A stretch of DNA of 64,000 nucleotides. It comes from Elmis aenea. Lineage: Eukaryota; Arthropoda; Insecta; Coleoptera; Elmidae. The notes under the pieces are model-generated. The model was not told where the DNA came from, did no database searches, and was given only the letters and a program-made list of their open reading frames with translations. Of the stretch, positions 11,777-22,364 are shown piece after piece; position 1 is the first letter of the stretch; each line of letters starts with the position of its first letter. The stretch is taken from contig OX393577.1 in the NCBI GenBank assembly GCA_947652605.1, positions 56,134,108-56,198,107 of the forward strand, in the 5' to 3' direction. The position numbers were made by a program, and so were the translations under genes.

Positions 11777-12554
11777 CAGTGTGACATTTTAAAGCGGATC
11801 GCCGCTATAAAAACTTTATTTATGGTCCGATTTTCACGATTTTTTTAATCAATAAAGCATCGAAAAATGTACTTTGACACCCTATTTTAAAATTCAGTTT
11901 ACACTCACAAAGCCTACTATGATTTTGTCAAAATTGGCAAAATATGTTTAGCAATTTTTTAAATCTAAAATCTGACTACACCACTGGATTCAGGATGGCC
12001 TTAAATGGGTTTGTACCAAATTTCATAAAAAATAATTTATTATTTAGAGGTTAATTATTAATTCAATATTTGGAATTAAATTGGCAACGCAGTGTTTTAT
12101 GCTATGCAAAAAATTAAAGTTAGAGTTGGCATTAAAAAAAAAAATTATTTGAAGTAAGATCTTTTAAATAACCAACAATTAATTAGTATCAGTATTAAAA
12201 TCGCAACTTTGGTTGTGTCTTCGATGGGCGAACAACTAAATTTAGAAGAAAAAAATAAAAAAATACAAAGAAAAAATAATTAACATTTTTTTATGAAATT
12301 TGGTACAAACTCATTTAAGGGCATCCCGAATCCAGTGGTGTAGCCAGATTTTAAAATAAAAAATCGCTAAACTTATTTTGCCAATTTTGACATCGAAAAA
12401 AAATCATAGTAGGCTTTGTGAGTTTAAACCAAATTTTAAAATAGGGTAACAAGGTGCATTTTTTGATGCTTTATCGTTTAAAAAAAAGTTCATGAATATC
12501 GGACCATAAATAAACTTTTTATAGGGGTGATCCGCTTTAGAATGGGTTACACTG
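11777..12554. mobile_element. Family F foldback element
   Basis: Two arms of about 260 bp (11777-12035 and 12290-12554) are inverted copies: AAAGCGGATC...ATCCGCTTT, TATTTATGGTCCGAT/ATCGGACCATAAATA, AAGCCTACTATGATTTT and CACTGGATTCAGGATG with their complements. The termini CAGTGTGACAT/...TTACACTG suggest a cut-and-paste element, but no clean target duplication is visible. The loop is noncoding. Confidence 0.8.
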
Positions 12555-13000
12555 CAGAAGGGTTTTGTGAATATAATTGGAAAGACAGGCTAAAATGTAA
12601 ACCAGAAAGCGAGAGACAACGGACATATAGATGGAAAGACAAATAATTTTGGTATTTTGACTACAAATAAAAAATTTCATATTGATCTTTAAAAATTTAA
12701 ATTGTTGCCATTTCTGGTTAAACTTAGAATGACGAAACAAGTAAACCGTTTCAGTAATGTAGAATATTTTACTCTAAATAGTTTTTGTTCGGGTGTTAAA
12801 TATGTTAAACTTACAAATAATGAGTTATAAGCTGAGAGCGATTTTCTTTTGGATCTCAGGGTGTGTAGAGATAATTTATTACTATTATTAATGTTTGAGT
12901 AAATCGTTTTATTCTGAGACTTTCCCAAAAATCTAATAAATTCGGAAGTGCTACCGTCACAGCAATACATGCACAATGTTTGTTTTTTTTTCTTTTACAA
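12555..13000. other. No supported gene
   Basis: AT-rich. The minus-strand open frames 12537-12740 and 12689-12976 overlap, have no motifs and are probably fortuitous. Confidence 0.45.
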
Positions 13001-13002
13001 AG

Positions 13003-13275
13003 GTGTGGTGGTACGCCTGTGTGTGACACACCCGTGTGAATACAGGAGGAAGCAAAGTTTTTAGACGATTTTATGAACTAATTGGTTTATTAATTTCTGA
13101 ATAAACTGGGCCGAGGCGTGCCGGTGTCCAGTACAGATGCCTGCAACGCGACTTCCGAGTAAGACCGGAATGACGCCCGGAAACCGGAAATTGGCGTGTG
13201 TGCCGTACATGGAATGCGTCGTTTTCAACTGTTTCCTTTCACTTACTAGACGAAGCCCATGTAGAACTCGTTTGA
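13003..13275. other. GC-rich island, possibly an LTR remnant
   Basis: A clear compositional jump relative to its surroundings, with many CpGs. It opens TGTGGTGGTACGCCTGTGTG, contains ACTAATTGGTTTATTAATTT and a GGAATGACGCCCGGAAACCG segment. TGT at the start and an ACA at about 13210 would fit a solo LTR, but I find no target duplication or second LTR. No open frame or RNA fold is recognised. Confidence 0.3.
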
Positions 13276-13762
13276 GAGAGTAATACCTTCATTTTTATTT
13301 TTAATACGGAGAAATTCCGATGTTACATAAAAACTGTTTTTGTAATGCCGATATAATAATGGTGTAACAATAAATTAGTTATAATTTGAGAGGCGCTTCG
13401 GCTGGTTATCGTTACTTGTTGATCAAATCACATGCTGAATGTATAAGTAGGCTTTGAGTCGCCGTGTTTCAGGTGACGCAAACGTTTTCCTTATTATATT
13501 ATTAGAAAACATTTCACGTAAATGTGTTACACTGATTTGTAAACACTGGAATGCCAAATTTACTATAATGTTATTTGTCTGACGTTGATAATATATGTAA
13601 TGGAATTGTTTAACCCTAAGTGGAAAATAATTCTGCTAACGTAATACGCTGTTTTAAATAAAAACGTGTTTATTGTCTTACAACTGTTTAAATATGAAAC
13701 ATCCAGGAATTTATTTATTGAAAACTCCGGTAATTATAAATCTGGTAGAATAAATGGGCATT

Positions 13763-14212
13763 CAGTGGAACCTCCAAGTTTAAACGATTTGATGTTCGAA
13801 CAAATTGAAACTCGAACAAAATATTCAAGGGAAACCTGACCAAAAGCTCTAAAGTCGAACAACCGTGTTTTAACCTTTTCTTATGGGTAATGTTATATTA
13901 TCTTTAATAACACTTATTAAGTAATGTCCTTCCTACTATTATTATTGATTCAAATATAATGCAATATTTTTTGTGAATGTAGTATTATAAATAACATTAA
14001 ATTATTAAAATTGAACATATTAGTTCCATCATTATTTGCCAGTATGATGTTTTGAAATGGGCACTGTTTATATTGGGTAAATTATGGGGATCTGCAACTG
14101 AATAATTCAATTTAACATATATCCGATGGGAAAATTTAACTCGAAATTCGAACAATTTGGAAGTTGAGCCGCCTCTTGAAACGGATTGTGTTCGAAGTTC
14201 GAAGTTCCACTG
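13763..14212. mobile_element. MITE with CAGTGGAAC ends (family G)
   Basis: The left end CAGTGGAACCTCCAAGTTTA is matched at the right by GTTCGAAGTTCCACTG. Subterminal TTCGAAC motifs (CGATTTGATGTTCGAAC, ACTCGAAC, AATTCGAAC) recur. The interior is noncoding. The ends resemble those of pogo/Tigger-like elements, but no TA duplication is visible. Confidence 0.6.
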
Positions 14213-14214
14213 CA

Positions 14215-14910
14215 TCATTATTTTTGTTATATAGAAATTAAAAAAGACAGGAGTATACAAAATTTAAAAAATTATTAAAATTTTTATTGAAGAAATTAGT
14301 TTTCTTCCATAACGAACCATAAAAACACTTGCAGTTTTATTTGTAGTAAAAAATTAAGGGATTTTTAGACTTTTCTGCATGTTTAAGTTTATGAGTGCAG
14401 GTGAAACCCTTCTAACTCGATACATCTGTAACTTGATTTACCTCAATTACTCGGTCCGTTGAAATCTGTGCACACGAACTGTAAATATTTTAATATCATT
14501 ATCATCTTTATGACCCTGTCTTGATTTTCCACTCCAATTGAATTAAAATATTTCCGTATGCCAAAAATATTTGCAATTTAAGTGCGCCTGTTAAAACATA
14601 AACAGTTAATAAATAAACAAGAATTTATTACGTCGTTTCTTATCATACCTCATTAAAATGAATAAAGAAAAAAGAAAAACTAAGTAATTAATTTTGAAAG
14701 AAATATTGTAAGTAATTGGGAAAGCGTTCGGGTAGAAAAATTTGTTAGTTGCCAAAGATATGGGTATTCCAAGCAGTACTTTCGGGCATTTATATAATCA
14801 AAGTAGAAATAAAAAATAGCCACAAATTCAATATATTTATAGAAAAAATAAAAGTTATAACCTATATTAAAATTATAATCTTATACACTTTATTAATTGA
14901 TTGTATTGAT
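14215..14910. other. No supported gene
   Basis: AT-rich filler between MITE G and the family B fragment. Nothing recognisable. Confidence 0.5.
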
Positions 14911-15506
14911 GGTTTCCATGGTTTGTTTATGTTCATATTAGCTAGAATTGACGGGCGTTATAGCGTTGTCACCGCGTTAACTTCAAAATGCATTATACCC
15001 GTCAATTCTACCCAATATGAACATAAACAAACCATGGAAACCACAAAAATGAGTCGTTTTATATTGGAATATTTGATGGTTCATGTTGACCTGTTTTATT
15101 TTCTACTCAAAAACGGTAGGTTTTACGAGAACAACTAAAGAACAAAAAAAGTTTCCAAATAAATCAATCTATCAACAAAAAAATGCAAAATTTTAACCCA
15201 CCAAAAAGTTCTGATTAAAAAAACCAACAGTGGTCGCACTTTTCAGCCCCCTGTGAAGGTGGGAGATGATTGAAAATATTACTATGGGAAACCTTTCAAT
15301 AAGTATAAAACATCTACCAAATATCATTTTTCTACGCATCTCCAAATTTGAGAAATAAAATAAAAACCTAATTTTACCGATCCCCTTTAAGGGTTACACC
15401 TCAGAAAAGAGACGTCTAAGGAAAAACATTTACATGAAAGACCCCCCTTAATTTTGGATAAGAAATCATCTCTCAATTTCTTTCGCAGTATTTAAGAAAC
15501 ACCCTG
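14911..15506 (+). mobile_element. Family B element, left-truncated, with its palindromic centre
   Basis: 14911-15042 forms a near-perfect hairpin: GGTTTCCATGGTTTGTTTAT...ATAAACAAACCATGGAAACC with GAATTGACGGG/CCCGTCAATTC inside. The right arm runs to AAGAAACACCCTG|TA. The full element is at 26401-27332. The left arm is missing here. A 129-codon open frame (14749-15138) passes through the hairpin and is not a gene. Confidence 0.8.
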
Positions 15507-15509
15507 TAT

Positions 15510-16148
15510 AACAATCACCACTGAAAAATTAAGTTGTTTATAATTTCGACCCTACTGTGAGGCACTCAAAATTGTTTGAAGACAACTTAACTGCATTTCC
15601 ATTTTATAATACTTTGATTCTCATTGTTAATTAACTGGCTTACATGTTTTTTATAATATATTTTCTAAAGAATTTAAAAAAAACAATGTTTTTGTAATTT
15701 AGCAGTGATTTTCATAATTTACTGTCTAAATATTGGATAATATTAAACAAATAAACATCAGCTTTTCTACCAACGATTATAGCATTGTTGTACCTGTAAA
15801 TTCATTAACCTTTAATTGTTTTTCATGTAGACATCAAAACACATAAATTTCAAAAATTTTAATATTTTTGCTGTTGGCAGGTTCTGTATATAATTTACAT
15901 AAATATAATTTAGCTCTCTAATTTCGCATATATTTAATATTAACGCGTATATCTCGGTGTTGTGCGAAAATGTAAGGGAGTGTTGTGGCAAGCTATGATG
16001 TAAGAATACATTTAGAGAAGAAAAAAGCGGTATTTTTGTTTGATTTTGTAAACAACTCTGATGACACACATATGGTTGATATTACAGAGCCTAGATTGGC
16101 TTATAAATTTAAAAACTGATTAGCTATTTTTGTATTATAATAATAGCA
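15510..16148. other. No supported gene
   Basis: AT-rich. The minus-strand open frame at 15812-16069 has no recognisable motif. Confidence 0.45.
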
Positions 16149-16149
16149 T

Positions 16150-16320
16150 ACTCATTAAGAGTTGGTTAAACAGCTGTTTAACCAACAACCTTGAAGATGT
16201 TTCCGATAAAGAAGGACGAAACGTCGGTTATGAAGAACCTACGACTCGGTTCCAACTTCCAACCCGGAAACAATTTATACACATTGGACATTGGCCGCGG
16301 AACCCTACAACATAATTACA
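16150..16320 (+). mobile_element. PLE 3'-tail fragment with hammerhead-like motif
   Basis: A perfect palindrome GTTGGTTAAACAGCTG... (16161-16186) is followed by TTGAAGATG, TCC...GGA and GAAACGTC (16218-16225). This is a degenerate hammerhead layout with the PLE-type ACGU helix III. Downstream CTCGGTTCCAACTTCCAACC and CGGAAACAA parallel the tail of the PLE at 19613. The core is damaged (CTTGAAGATG for CUGAUGA). Confidence 0.6.
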
Positions 16321-16329
16321 TTAATTTAA

Positions 16330-17205
16330 ATTTTAATAAGAATTGTAATAAATGTTGCCTATTCGATAAGAAAAGGAAATAACAACTATTATTGCCATAA
16401 AAAAAACTACCACTTTATATGAAAAATCAATTGTTTATTTCTTCAAAACATCAGATTATTATTGATTAAACTAAAACGATATTAGACAAAAACAGCAAAA
16501 TTGTTTTTTTTTGCATTTATTAAATTAGCTATGTAATATTCAAAATATTTGAGTGTTGAATCTAACTAAGTGATGCATTAAAAGTTTACACACGAGATTT
16601 TTATTATTAAACATATCCTTTTAGATTACGGTAAAGTCTTTGGATTTTTTTTTCCAAGGGGTATCCAAAACCCAGTAAGCACAATTTTCTTTACATTAAT
16701 CGACCAGCTTACGACGGTCCATTGCAACAGGGACCGTAATATGACAGTGACATTATCAGACGCAAAATATGTTTAAACCGATATGTCCATGTGGGTGCGC
16801 AAGGTAAACGAAGGAGAAAATATTAATATTTAGGTATTATACCACTTTCACATTTACTAGTCACTGCGTACTCTACTGGATATTAAATTATTGGCACATA
16901 ATAAACATATACCCAACAGAACTAATTACAAATACCAGAAATATTATTTTTTAAAATTATTACAAAATATGATTAGATAACCACACTTTAGATAAACTAA
17001 TATTATCTTTATAATGAATTAAAAATATGTTTGTTAATAATTTTACTTACACGCAGATGTTACAGCATTCTTAAATGAAAGAAAATATCATTTAGATATA
17101 ATAATATAATTTGTTAATATTATTATTATAGCAATCGTACTAATTTAATGCTTATTGTGGCTATCAATCATTGAAATAAAATTTGTAAATAACAACAAAT
17201 TATGC
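16330..17205. other. No supported gene
   Basis: AT-rich, with a short moderately GC patch around 16680-16810 (GACCAGCTTACGACGGTCCA) that I cannot assign. Confidence 0.45.
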
Positions 17206-17208
17206 TTA

Positions 17209-17472
17209 CAAGGGAGGATCACGATATGTTGTCGCTAGAATCTGATCAAGGCTGTGTTTATTGCATCAAGAACATCAAAACTAAATGTTTTGCAGAGTTA
17301 TACGTGCCACTGGCCATTTCCTTCGGAAAAATAGGGGGAAAACTGAGAAGTTGAATAATAAATGTAATTTTTGCGATCGCGTTGGCTATGACACCGGCAG
17401 AGATAAAATCGAAATTCTTCTATTAACCAATCATTTGCAAGTAAAATGGTGCCAAGTTTTTGAAAAAAAGTA
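17209..17472 (+). repeat. Family E repeat, single arm
   Basis: Starts CAAGGGAGGATCACGATATG, then GGCTGTGTTTATTGCATCAA and ACGTGCCACTGGCCATTTCC. It is the inverse of 11105-11515 and 51738-51998. Its right side is cut off about 10 bp before the MITE at 17482. Confidence 0.75.
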
Positions 17473-17481
17473 GTGTATATA

Positions 17482-18102
17482 CAGGGTGTGTATAAATTAG
17501 CGGAAGGGCTACACGTAAAATTCCGTAAAATTCTAAGTCGAAAATCTTAATACAAAAATGTTGTACCATGCTACCTATGGCCTCAGGAACCATTTAGAAA
17601 AACAAAAATTTGGCAACCTTGCATCCATTGATTTGCGTTTGGACGTTTTTTTATTAGCAATTATTTTTACTTAGATATTTATGTTTATTCGAACTGAAAG
17701 CCTTCAGTTCGTAAACATAGCTGCATTCTTTTAGGTATCGTCTAATACAAACAAGAAATAATTACGAGAAAAACAGAGATGTCTGCTAATGACAATGTTG
17801 CCATGTGTATTATTTTCATTCAAATCAGTGATTAACATATTTTCAACACCAATTTTTGAAAGGAAAAACACAATATCTAGGAAAAAATATTATTGAAAAT
17901 TTGCTTTTATTCCAAATCGCAGCTTTTTCATTAAAAAAATATTAAATAATAACGCCTATTAAAGGACTAAATGTTAAAACTTTGAGGACCTCTTGCAGAC
18001 ACAGCAAGCATGGTACAACATTTTTGTATCAAGTTATTCGACTTAGAATTTTACAAAGAACATCGCCACGTGTAGCGCTTCTGCCAATTTATACACAACC
18101 TG
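17482..18102. mobile_element. Family M MITE, 621 bp, copy 1
   Basis: Ends CAGGGTGTGTATAAATTAGC and ATTTATACACAACCTG, flanked by TA on both sides. Long inverted arms share CTAAGTCGAAAATCTTAATA-type, TTGTACCATGC and CTACACGT/ACGTGTAG blocks. A copy of exactly the same length lies at 58541-59161. It is noncoding. TA flanks and CAGGGTG termini point to Tc1/mariner-type mobilisation. Confidence 0.85.
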
Positions 18103-18104
18103 TA

Positions 18105-19023
18105 TAAAATGAATAACTCATTATAAATAGATTTATTGCCTTAGAATTCAAAAATAAGATTAGCCTAAATATTTTTTTAAATAATCGTACCAAATTTCAG
18201 AATAAAACTAAAAGTTGCTTTAAGAAAATGGATTTATTTTAAATAATAAAAAAAAAATATTTAGTTTTTTAAAAATAATTTTGACCATCATTTTACATTT
18301 TAATTTAGCACAAAAATACGTAACTTGGCTCCAATTCAATCGACTTCGTAGCTCTTAGAAGGAGCGATATCCACATTACTACTTTGGCACGAATTCACTT
18401 TTTTAAAACATATTTACTACAAATAATAAACATGCAATAATAAAACCAAATAAAAAGTGTACATACAGTAAAATGCAACTTTTTTCATTTATTCCTATGT
18501 AATTATACTTTTACTACGGGCCCTGTTATAATTATATATTGAGAAGCGATTGGTTTAAATTTTAAAACGAATTATCCAAATAAAGTAAGACGCATTTATA
18601 TCACATAAATATTTACCTACTTATGTTCGTCACACATTTTTTAAATGCGTTATATAACCCAGAAGTATGTTGATTGTTTCTTAATCACACGTCACTGTTT
18701 AGTAACTACTTTTAAAGCAATGTTTACTTTTCTTATTAGCGATATTTGAAGAAGTCCCTACTTACTGAAGTCTGTAATAGAGTCAAGGTTTACAGCTACC
18801 GATTGACGCTTTTTTATAGAATTTGCTAAGTTTTATTACCAATTACAATTTCTTAACTCCGCGATTCTCAACCTGTGCATCGCGACGCCCTCGGGTGTCG
18901 TGACTAGCCTGCAGGGGCGCCGCGAAATTATTTCAATATTAGACACTTTTACCAACCGTAGCAAATCCAAAAGTAATTTAAAATATATAAAAATAATAAT
19001 ATAGCCACCGGAATAATAAAATA
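18105..19023. other. No gene; hAT-like end at about 18855-18930
   Basis: Mostly AT-rich. The GC-rich stretch with ATTCTCAACCTGTGCATCGC and CAGGGGCGCCGCG resembles the ends of hAT MITEs, but no partner end is visible. Confidence 0.4.
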
Positions 19024-19309
19024 TACAGGGTTCTCGTTTTTCGCGGGCCACTATGGGGATCTCGTAAACGGTAAGAGTTACGACTTCGGTTAAATTGGGG
19101 CAAAGTTGTATATTCAGGTGCTTAATAATTTGACGCAAACAGAACTTATCTAGCTCTTTTAGTTTTTGAGATATAGGGAAAAAAGTAAAAAGTGGATTTT
19201 TGTTTTTTGCCCGTAACTTTTTCATTTGATGTCAAATTTCATTTTTGTAAAAACTTTTTCATGGCCACTTTTTGCAAGGAATCAGAATCCCCAATTATAT
19301 TTTCCGTGC

Positions 19310-19339
19310 GACATTTCGTTTTTTTAAAACCATCATCAG
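19310..19339 (-). ncRNA. Hammerhead motif in left arm (one core change)
   Basis: Minus strand: CTGATGA (19339-19333), TGGTTTTAAAAAAAC stem II, GAAA, then TGTC where the right-arm copy has CGTC. That single change weakens the ACGU helix III, so this copy is less likely to cleave. Confidence 0.6.
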
Positions 19340-19601
19340 GTCAATTTTTTCTTATGTACGCTATATCTGATTTTAACGCCAATTTGTAGAGCATTTTATT
19401 CTGCATTCGACAATGTATAACAGTTGGCACTTTTTTGAAACAATTGTTGTTAAAAATGGCAAAAACAAATATTTTATTTAAAACAAATCCTAATCGGCAT
19501 GGTAAATAATTGTCTTTAACCCCTTTTTCCTTGGAAACAGGTAAGTAAACCGCATAAAACTACTAATTAAAAAAATCGGTATTAATAAATATGTTAGGAA
19601 T

Positions 19602-19612
19602 GCATTAACATT
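19602..19612 (+). repeat. Target-site duplication of the PLE, left copy
   Basis: GCATTAACATT occurs here and again at 21421-21431, immediately outside the PLE. The uninterrupted host sequence can be read in reverse in the right arm (21761-21775), where the motif occurs once. Confidence 0.85.
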
Positions 19613-19667
19613 AATACAATCTTGGTTTCCGGGTTTGGAACCGCGTCTTCTATATTTAGAAGTAGTT

Positions 19668-19705
19668 GACGTTTCGACCATTGTGTCTTGGTCTTTTTCA
19701 AAACG
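19668..19705 (-). ncRNA. Degenerate hammerhead-like tail of the PLE
   Basis: Minus strand: TTGAAAAA (in place of CUGAUGA), GACC...GGTC stem II, then GAAACGTC. The layout is that of PLE hammerheads, but the first core box is not canonical. Confidence 0.5.
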
Positions 19706-19706
19706 A

Positions 19707-21420
19707 CTAATTTGTGAGGGATGTTGCTGGGTTTATATATCCAGCTTGTGGAGGCGTGGCGTTCCGCTTGATGGATTTGTTCTGCCTCAGTGATTTTGTG
19801 ATGACTGGTTTCCAGATGTTTGGGAGTTGTATGCCTGTGTCTCTGTTGTAGTTGTTTGGGTTCTTGATGATTTCCAATGATTCTCGATATAATCTTGGCC
19901 AGAAATGGTTTGCGCGGGCCAGTAGTTTTGTTTCTCTGAAGAGGATGTTGTGTCCTGTACCCTGGGCGTGTTCTGCTACCGCTGATTTATCGACTTGTTT
20001 TCTTGTTGTTTGTCCTTCGTGTTCTTTGAGACGTGTTTGTATACTCCTGCCAGTTTGTCCTATGTATACTTTTCCACAGGAGCAAGGTATGCTATATATT
20101 CCCGCGTGGTGTAGTCCTGTGTCGTGTGTTCTTCTTAATTTATTCGAGAGCTTCAAAGGAGCGTTGAAAACGGTTTTGATTTTATGTTTTTGTAGAAGCT
20201 TTGATATTTTGTTAGTCACTCCGCTGATGTAGGGCAAGTAAGTCGTAGCGATGTATTCTTTCTTTTCTTTTCCTTCTTTTGGCGTGGCATGTTTTTGTAT
20301 GGTACGAAGTATTTGTTTACGCTGGTAACCGTTTTCTTGCAGGGCTCTCGTGACCATGTTCAGTTCTTCTTTGATGTTTTCTGGTGTGCATATCTCTTTA
20401 GCCCTATGTATTAATGTGTTGATCACCGATTGTTTTTGGGCCGGGTGGTGATGTGATGCAGCATTTAGATATCGGTTGGTATGGGTCGGTTTACGGTAAA
20501 AGCTGTGGCTAAGTGTTCCGTTTGCTTCTCTTTTGACCAGTATGTCCAAAAAGGGTAACGCGCCATTCTTCTCTTCCTCCATCGTAAATTTTATGTTCTT
20601 GTGTAGGTTGTTCAGGTGTGTTAGAAAATCTTGAAGTGGTTCTTTTCCATGTTCCCAGATGACGAAGGTGTCGTCTACGTATCGGAACCAGTGTTTCGGT
20701 TTTAATTTGCTGGAGAGTAGGGCTTGTTCTTCGAAGGCTTCCATGTACAAGTTGGCGAGTGCCGGTGATAATGGTGAACCCATGGCTGCTCCCGTTGTTT
20801 GTTCATAAATGCCTCCATTGAAGGTGAAGTAGGTAGATTGAGCGCACAGCTTTATTAAGTCGGCTAGGTTACCATCGAGGTCGTTAGCAACCAGTCGTTC
20901 CCTTGCCAATTCCACTGCTTCCTCAACCGGTATATTGGTAAATAATGACGTCACATCGAAGCTAATCATGATGTCGTTGTCGTTTATATTTAGCTGTTCT
21001 AGTTTCTGGATGAAGTGTGCTGAGTTACGGATATGGTGATCCGATTGTCCAATGAAATTCTTCAGTGTTCTGGCGAGGTATCTTGCTAAAGGATGGGTAG
21101 CTGATCCAATGGCGCTCACTATTGGTCTTAGCGGTACGTCTTGTTTGTGTATCTTCGGTAGACAATACAGTTTTGGGGTTCTGGATTCTGTCGGTATTAG
21201 GCTCTTGTGGTCTTCTATTGGAATTGATGAGGTTTTCACTGCTGTCCTAATATGTCATTCTATGTTCTTGGTAGGGTCCTTCTTCAGTACTCGGTACGTC
21301 GATTCCTGCAGCATGTCGAGAACTTTGCTGTTGTATTCCGCGCTGTCCATAATTACGGAGGCATTGCCTTTGTCGGCAGGTAGAATTATGATGTCCGGAT
21401 TATCGCGTAGTTTCCTGACG
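19707..21420 (-). pseudogene. PLE reverse transcriptase with GIY-YIG endonuclease (one in-frame stop)
   Basis: The frame runs about 570 codons with a single TGA at 21255-21257. The context KNIE*HIRTAVK suggests an Arg CGA that became TGA by a CpG transition. Before it lies IIILPADKGNASVIMD. In the 510-residue part after the stop: PKLYCLPKIHK (22-32), FDVTSLFTNIPVEEAV (94-109), GAAMGSPLSPALANLYMEAF (150-169), the catalytic YVDD (187-190), GALPFLDILV (226-235) and SFYRKPTHTNRY (246-257). A C-terminal GIY-YIG domain follows with GIYSIPCSCG (380-389), YIGQTGRS (392-399) and RLKEHE (403-408). This order is diagnostic of Penelope-like elements. The extreme N-terminus is missing by 5' truncation; the last codons before 21420 run into host repeat sequence. 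Confidence 0.95.
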
Positions 21421-21431
21421 GCATTAACATT
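21421..21431 (+). repeat. Target-site duplication of the PLE, right copy
   Basis: Second GCATTAACATT, identical to 19602-19612. Confidence 0.85.
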
Positions 21432-22047
21432 GTTCACTTATTAACAAATAATTTTAGAATATTTTCTTCGGTTAAGTAATAAATTTCTCTAAAATGTGTA
21501 TTTAATCCTTATTTGGCATACAATTATTTGTAACAAAAAATAACGAGTTATGCCTTTTATCTGCGTTAATGACTTCTAATAAGCAAAAAGCGTAAACAAA
21601 TTTCTAGACGTTTTTTGTAAACTATGAACACTTATATTATTTGATTACGAACATTTTGTTAGAAATAATTATATGTCAAATAAGGGATTAAATACACATT
21701 TTAGAGACATTTATTACTTAAACGAAGAAAATATTCTAAAAATATTTGCTAATAAGTGAACAATGTTAATGCATTCCTAACATATTTATTAATACCTATT
21801 TTTTTAATTAAATCTTTTTAATAGTAATTTCATACGGTTTACTTGCCTTCTTCCAAGGAAAAAGGGGTTAAAGACAATTATTTACCATGCCGATTAGGAT
21901 TTGTTTTAAATAAAATATTTGTTTTTGCCATTTTTAACAACAATTGTTTCAAAAAAGTGCCAACTATTATACATTGTCGAATGCAGAATAAAATGCTCTA
22001 CAAATTGGCGTTAAAATCAGATATAGCGTACATAAGAAAAAATTGAC

Positions 22048-22077
22048 CTGATGATGGTTTTAAAAAAACGAAACGTC
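22048..22077 (+). ncRNA. Hammerhead ribozyme motif with canonical core
   Basis: CTGATGA (22048-22054), stem II G57-U61 with A65-C69 (5 bp, AAA loop), GAAA (22070-22073) and CGTC with cleavage predicted after C22077. All conserved core bases of a hammerhead are present. Helix III is the self-complementary ACGU known from PLE hammerheads, which are thought to act as dimers. It lies in the right arm of the foldback element. Confidence 0.7.
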
Positions 22078-22364
22078 GCACGGAAAATATAATTGGGGAT
22101 TCTGATTCCTTGCAAAAAGTGGCCATGAAAAAGTTTTTACAAAAATGAAATTCGACATCAAATGTAAAAGTTACGGGCAAAAAACAAAAATCCATTTTTT
22201 ACTTTTTTCCCTATATCTAGAAAACTAAAAGAGCTAGATAAGTTCTGTTTGCATCAAATTATTAAGCACCTGAATATACAACTTTGCCCCAATTTAACCG
22301 AAGTCGTAACTCTTACCGTTTACGAGATCCCCATAGTGGCCCGCGAAAAACGAGAACCCTGTAT

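Larger units (their letters stand above)
19613..21420 (-). mobile_element. Penelope-like retroelement, 5'-truncated, 1.8 kb
   Basis: Defined by the 11-bp duplication GCATTAACATT on both sides. On the minus strand it holds one reading frame with reverse transcriptase and GIY-YIG nuclease, followed by a roughly 90-bp tail with a hammerhead-like motif. Tail fragments of the same family are at 4362-4468 and, more diverged, at 16150-16320. Upstream RT sequence is missing, so it is a 5'-truncated insertion into the left arm of the foldback element. Confidence 0.9.
19026..22361. mobile_element. Foldback element with hammerhead motifs, split by a PLE
   Basis: The ends CAGGGTTCTCGTTTTTCGCG and CGCGAAAAACGAGAACCCTG are perfect inverted repeats flanked by TA. 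The left arm (19026-19612, continuing at 21432 to about 21540) pairs with the right arm (about 21655-22361), giving arms near 700 bp and a short loop. The PLE at 19613-21420 interrupts the left arm. Each arm carries a hammerhead motif. The 65-codon open frames present once in each arm are the same repeat sequence, not genes. Confidence 0.85.

Noticed and set aside
14749..15138. 129-codon open frame
   Set aside because: It passes through a palindrome and a family B arm; the other copies do not keep it open.
19192..22195. Duplicate 65-codon protein at 19192-19389 and 21998-22195
   Set aside because: The pair is explained by the inverted arms of the foldback element; sequence identity is at DNA level, including the hammerhead.
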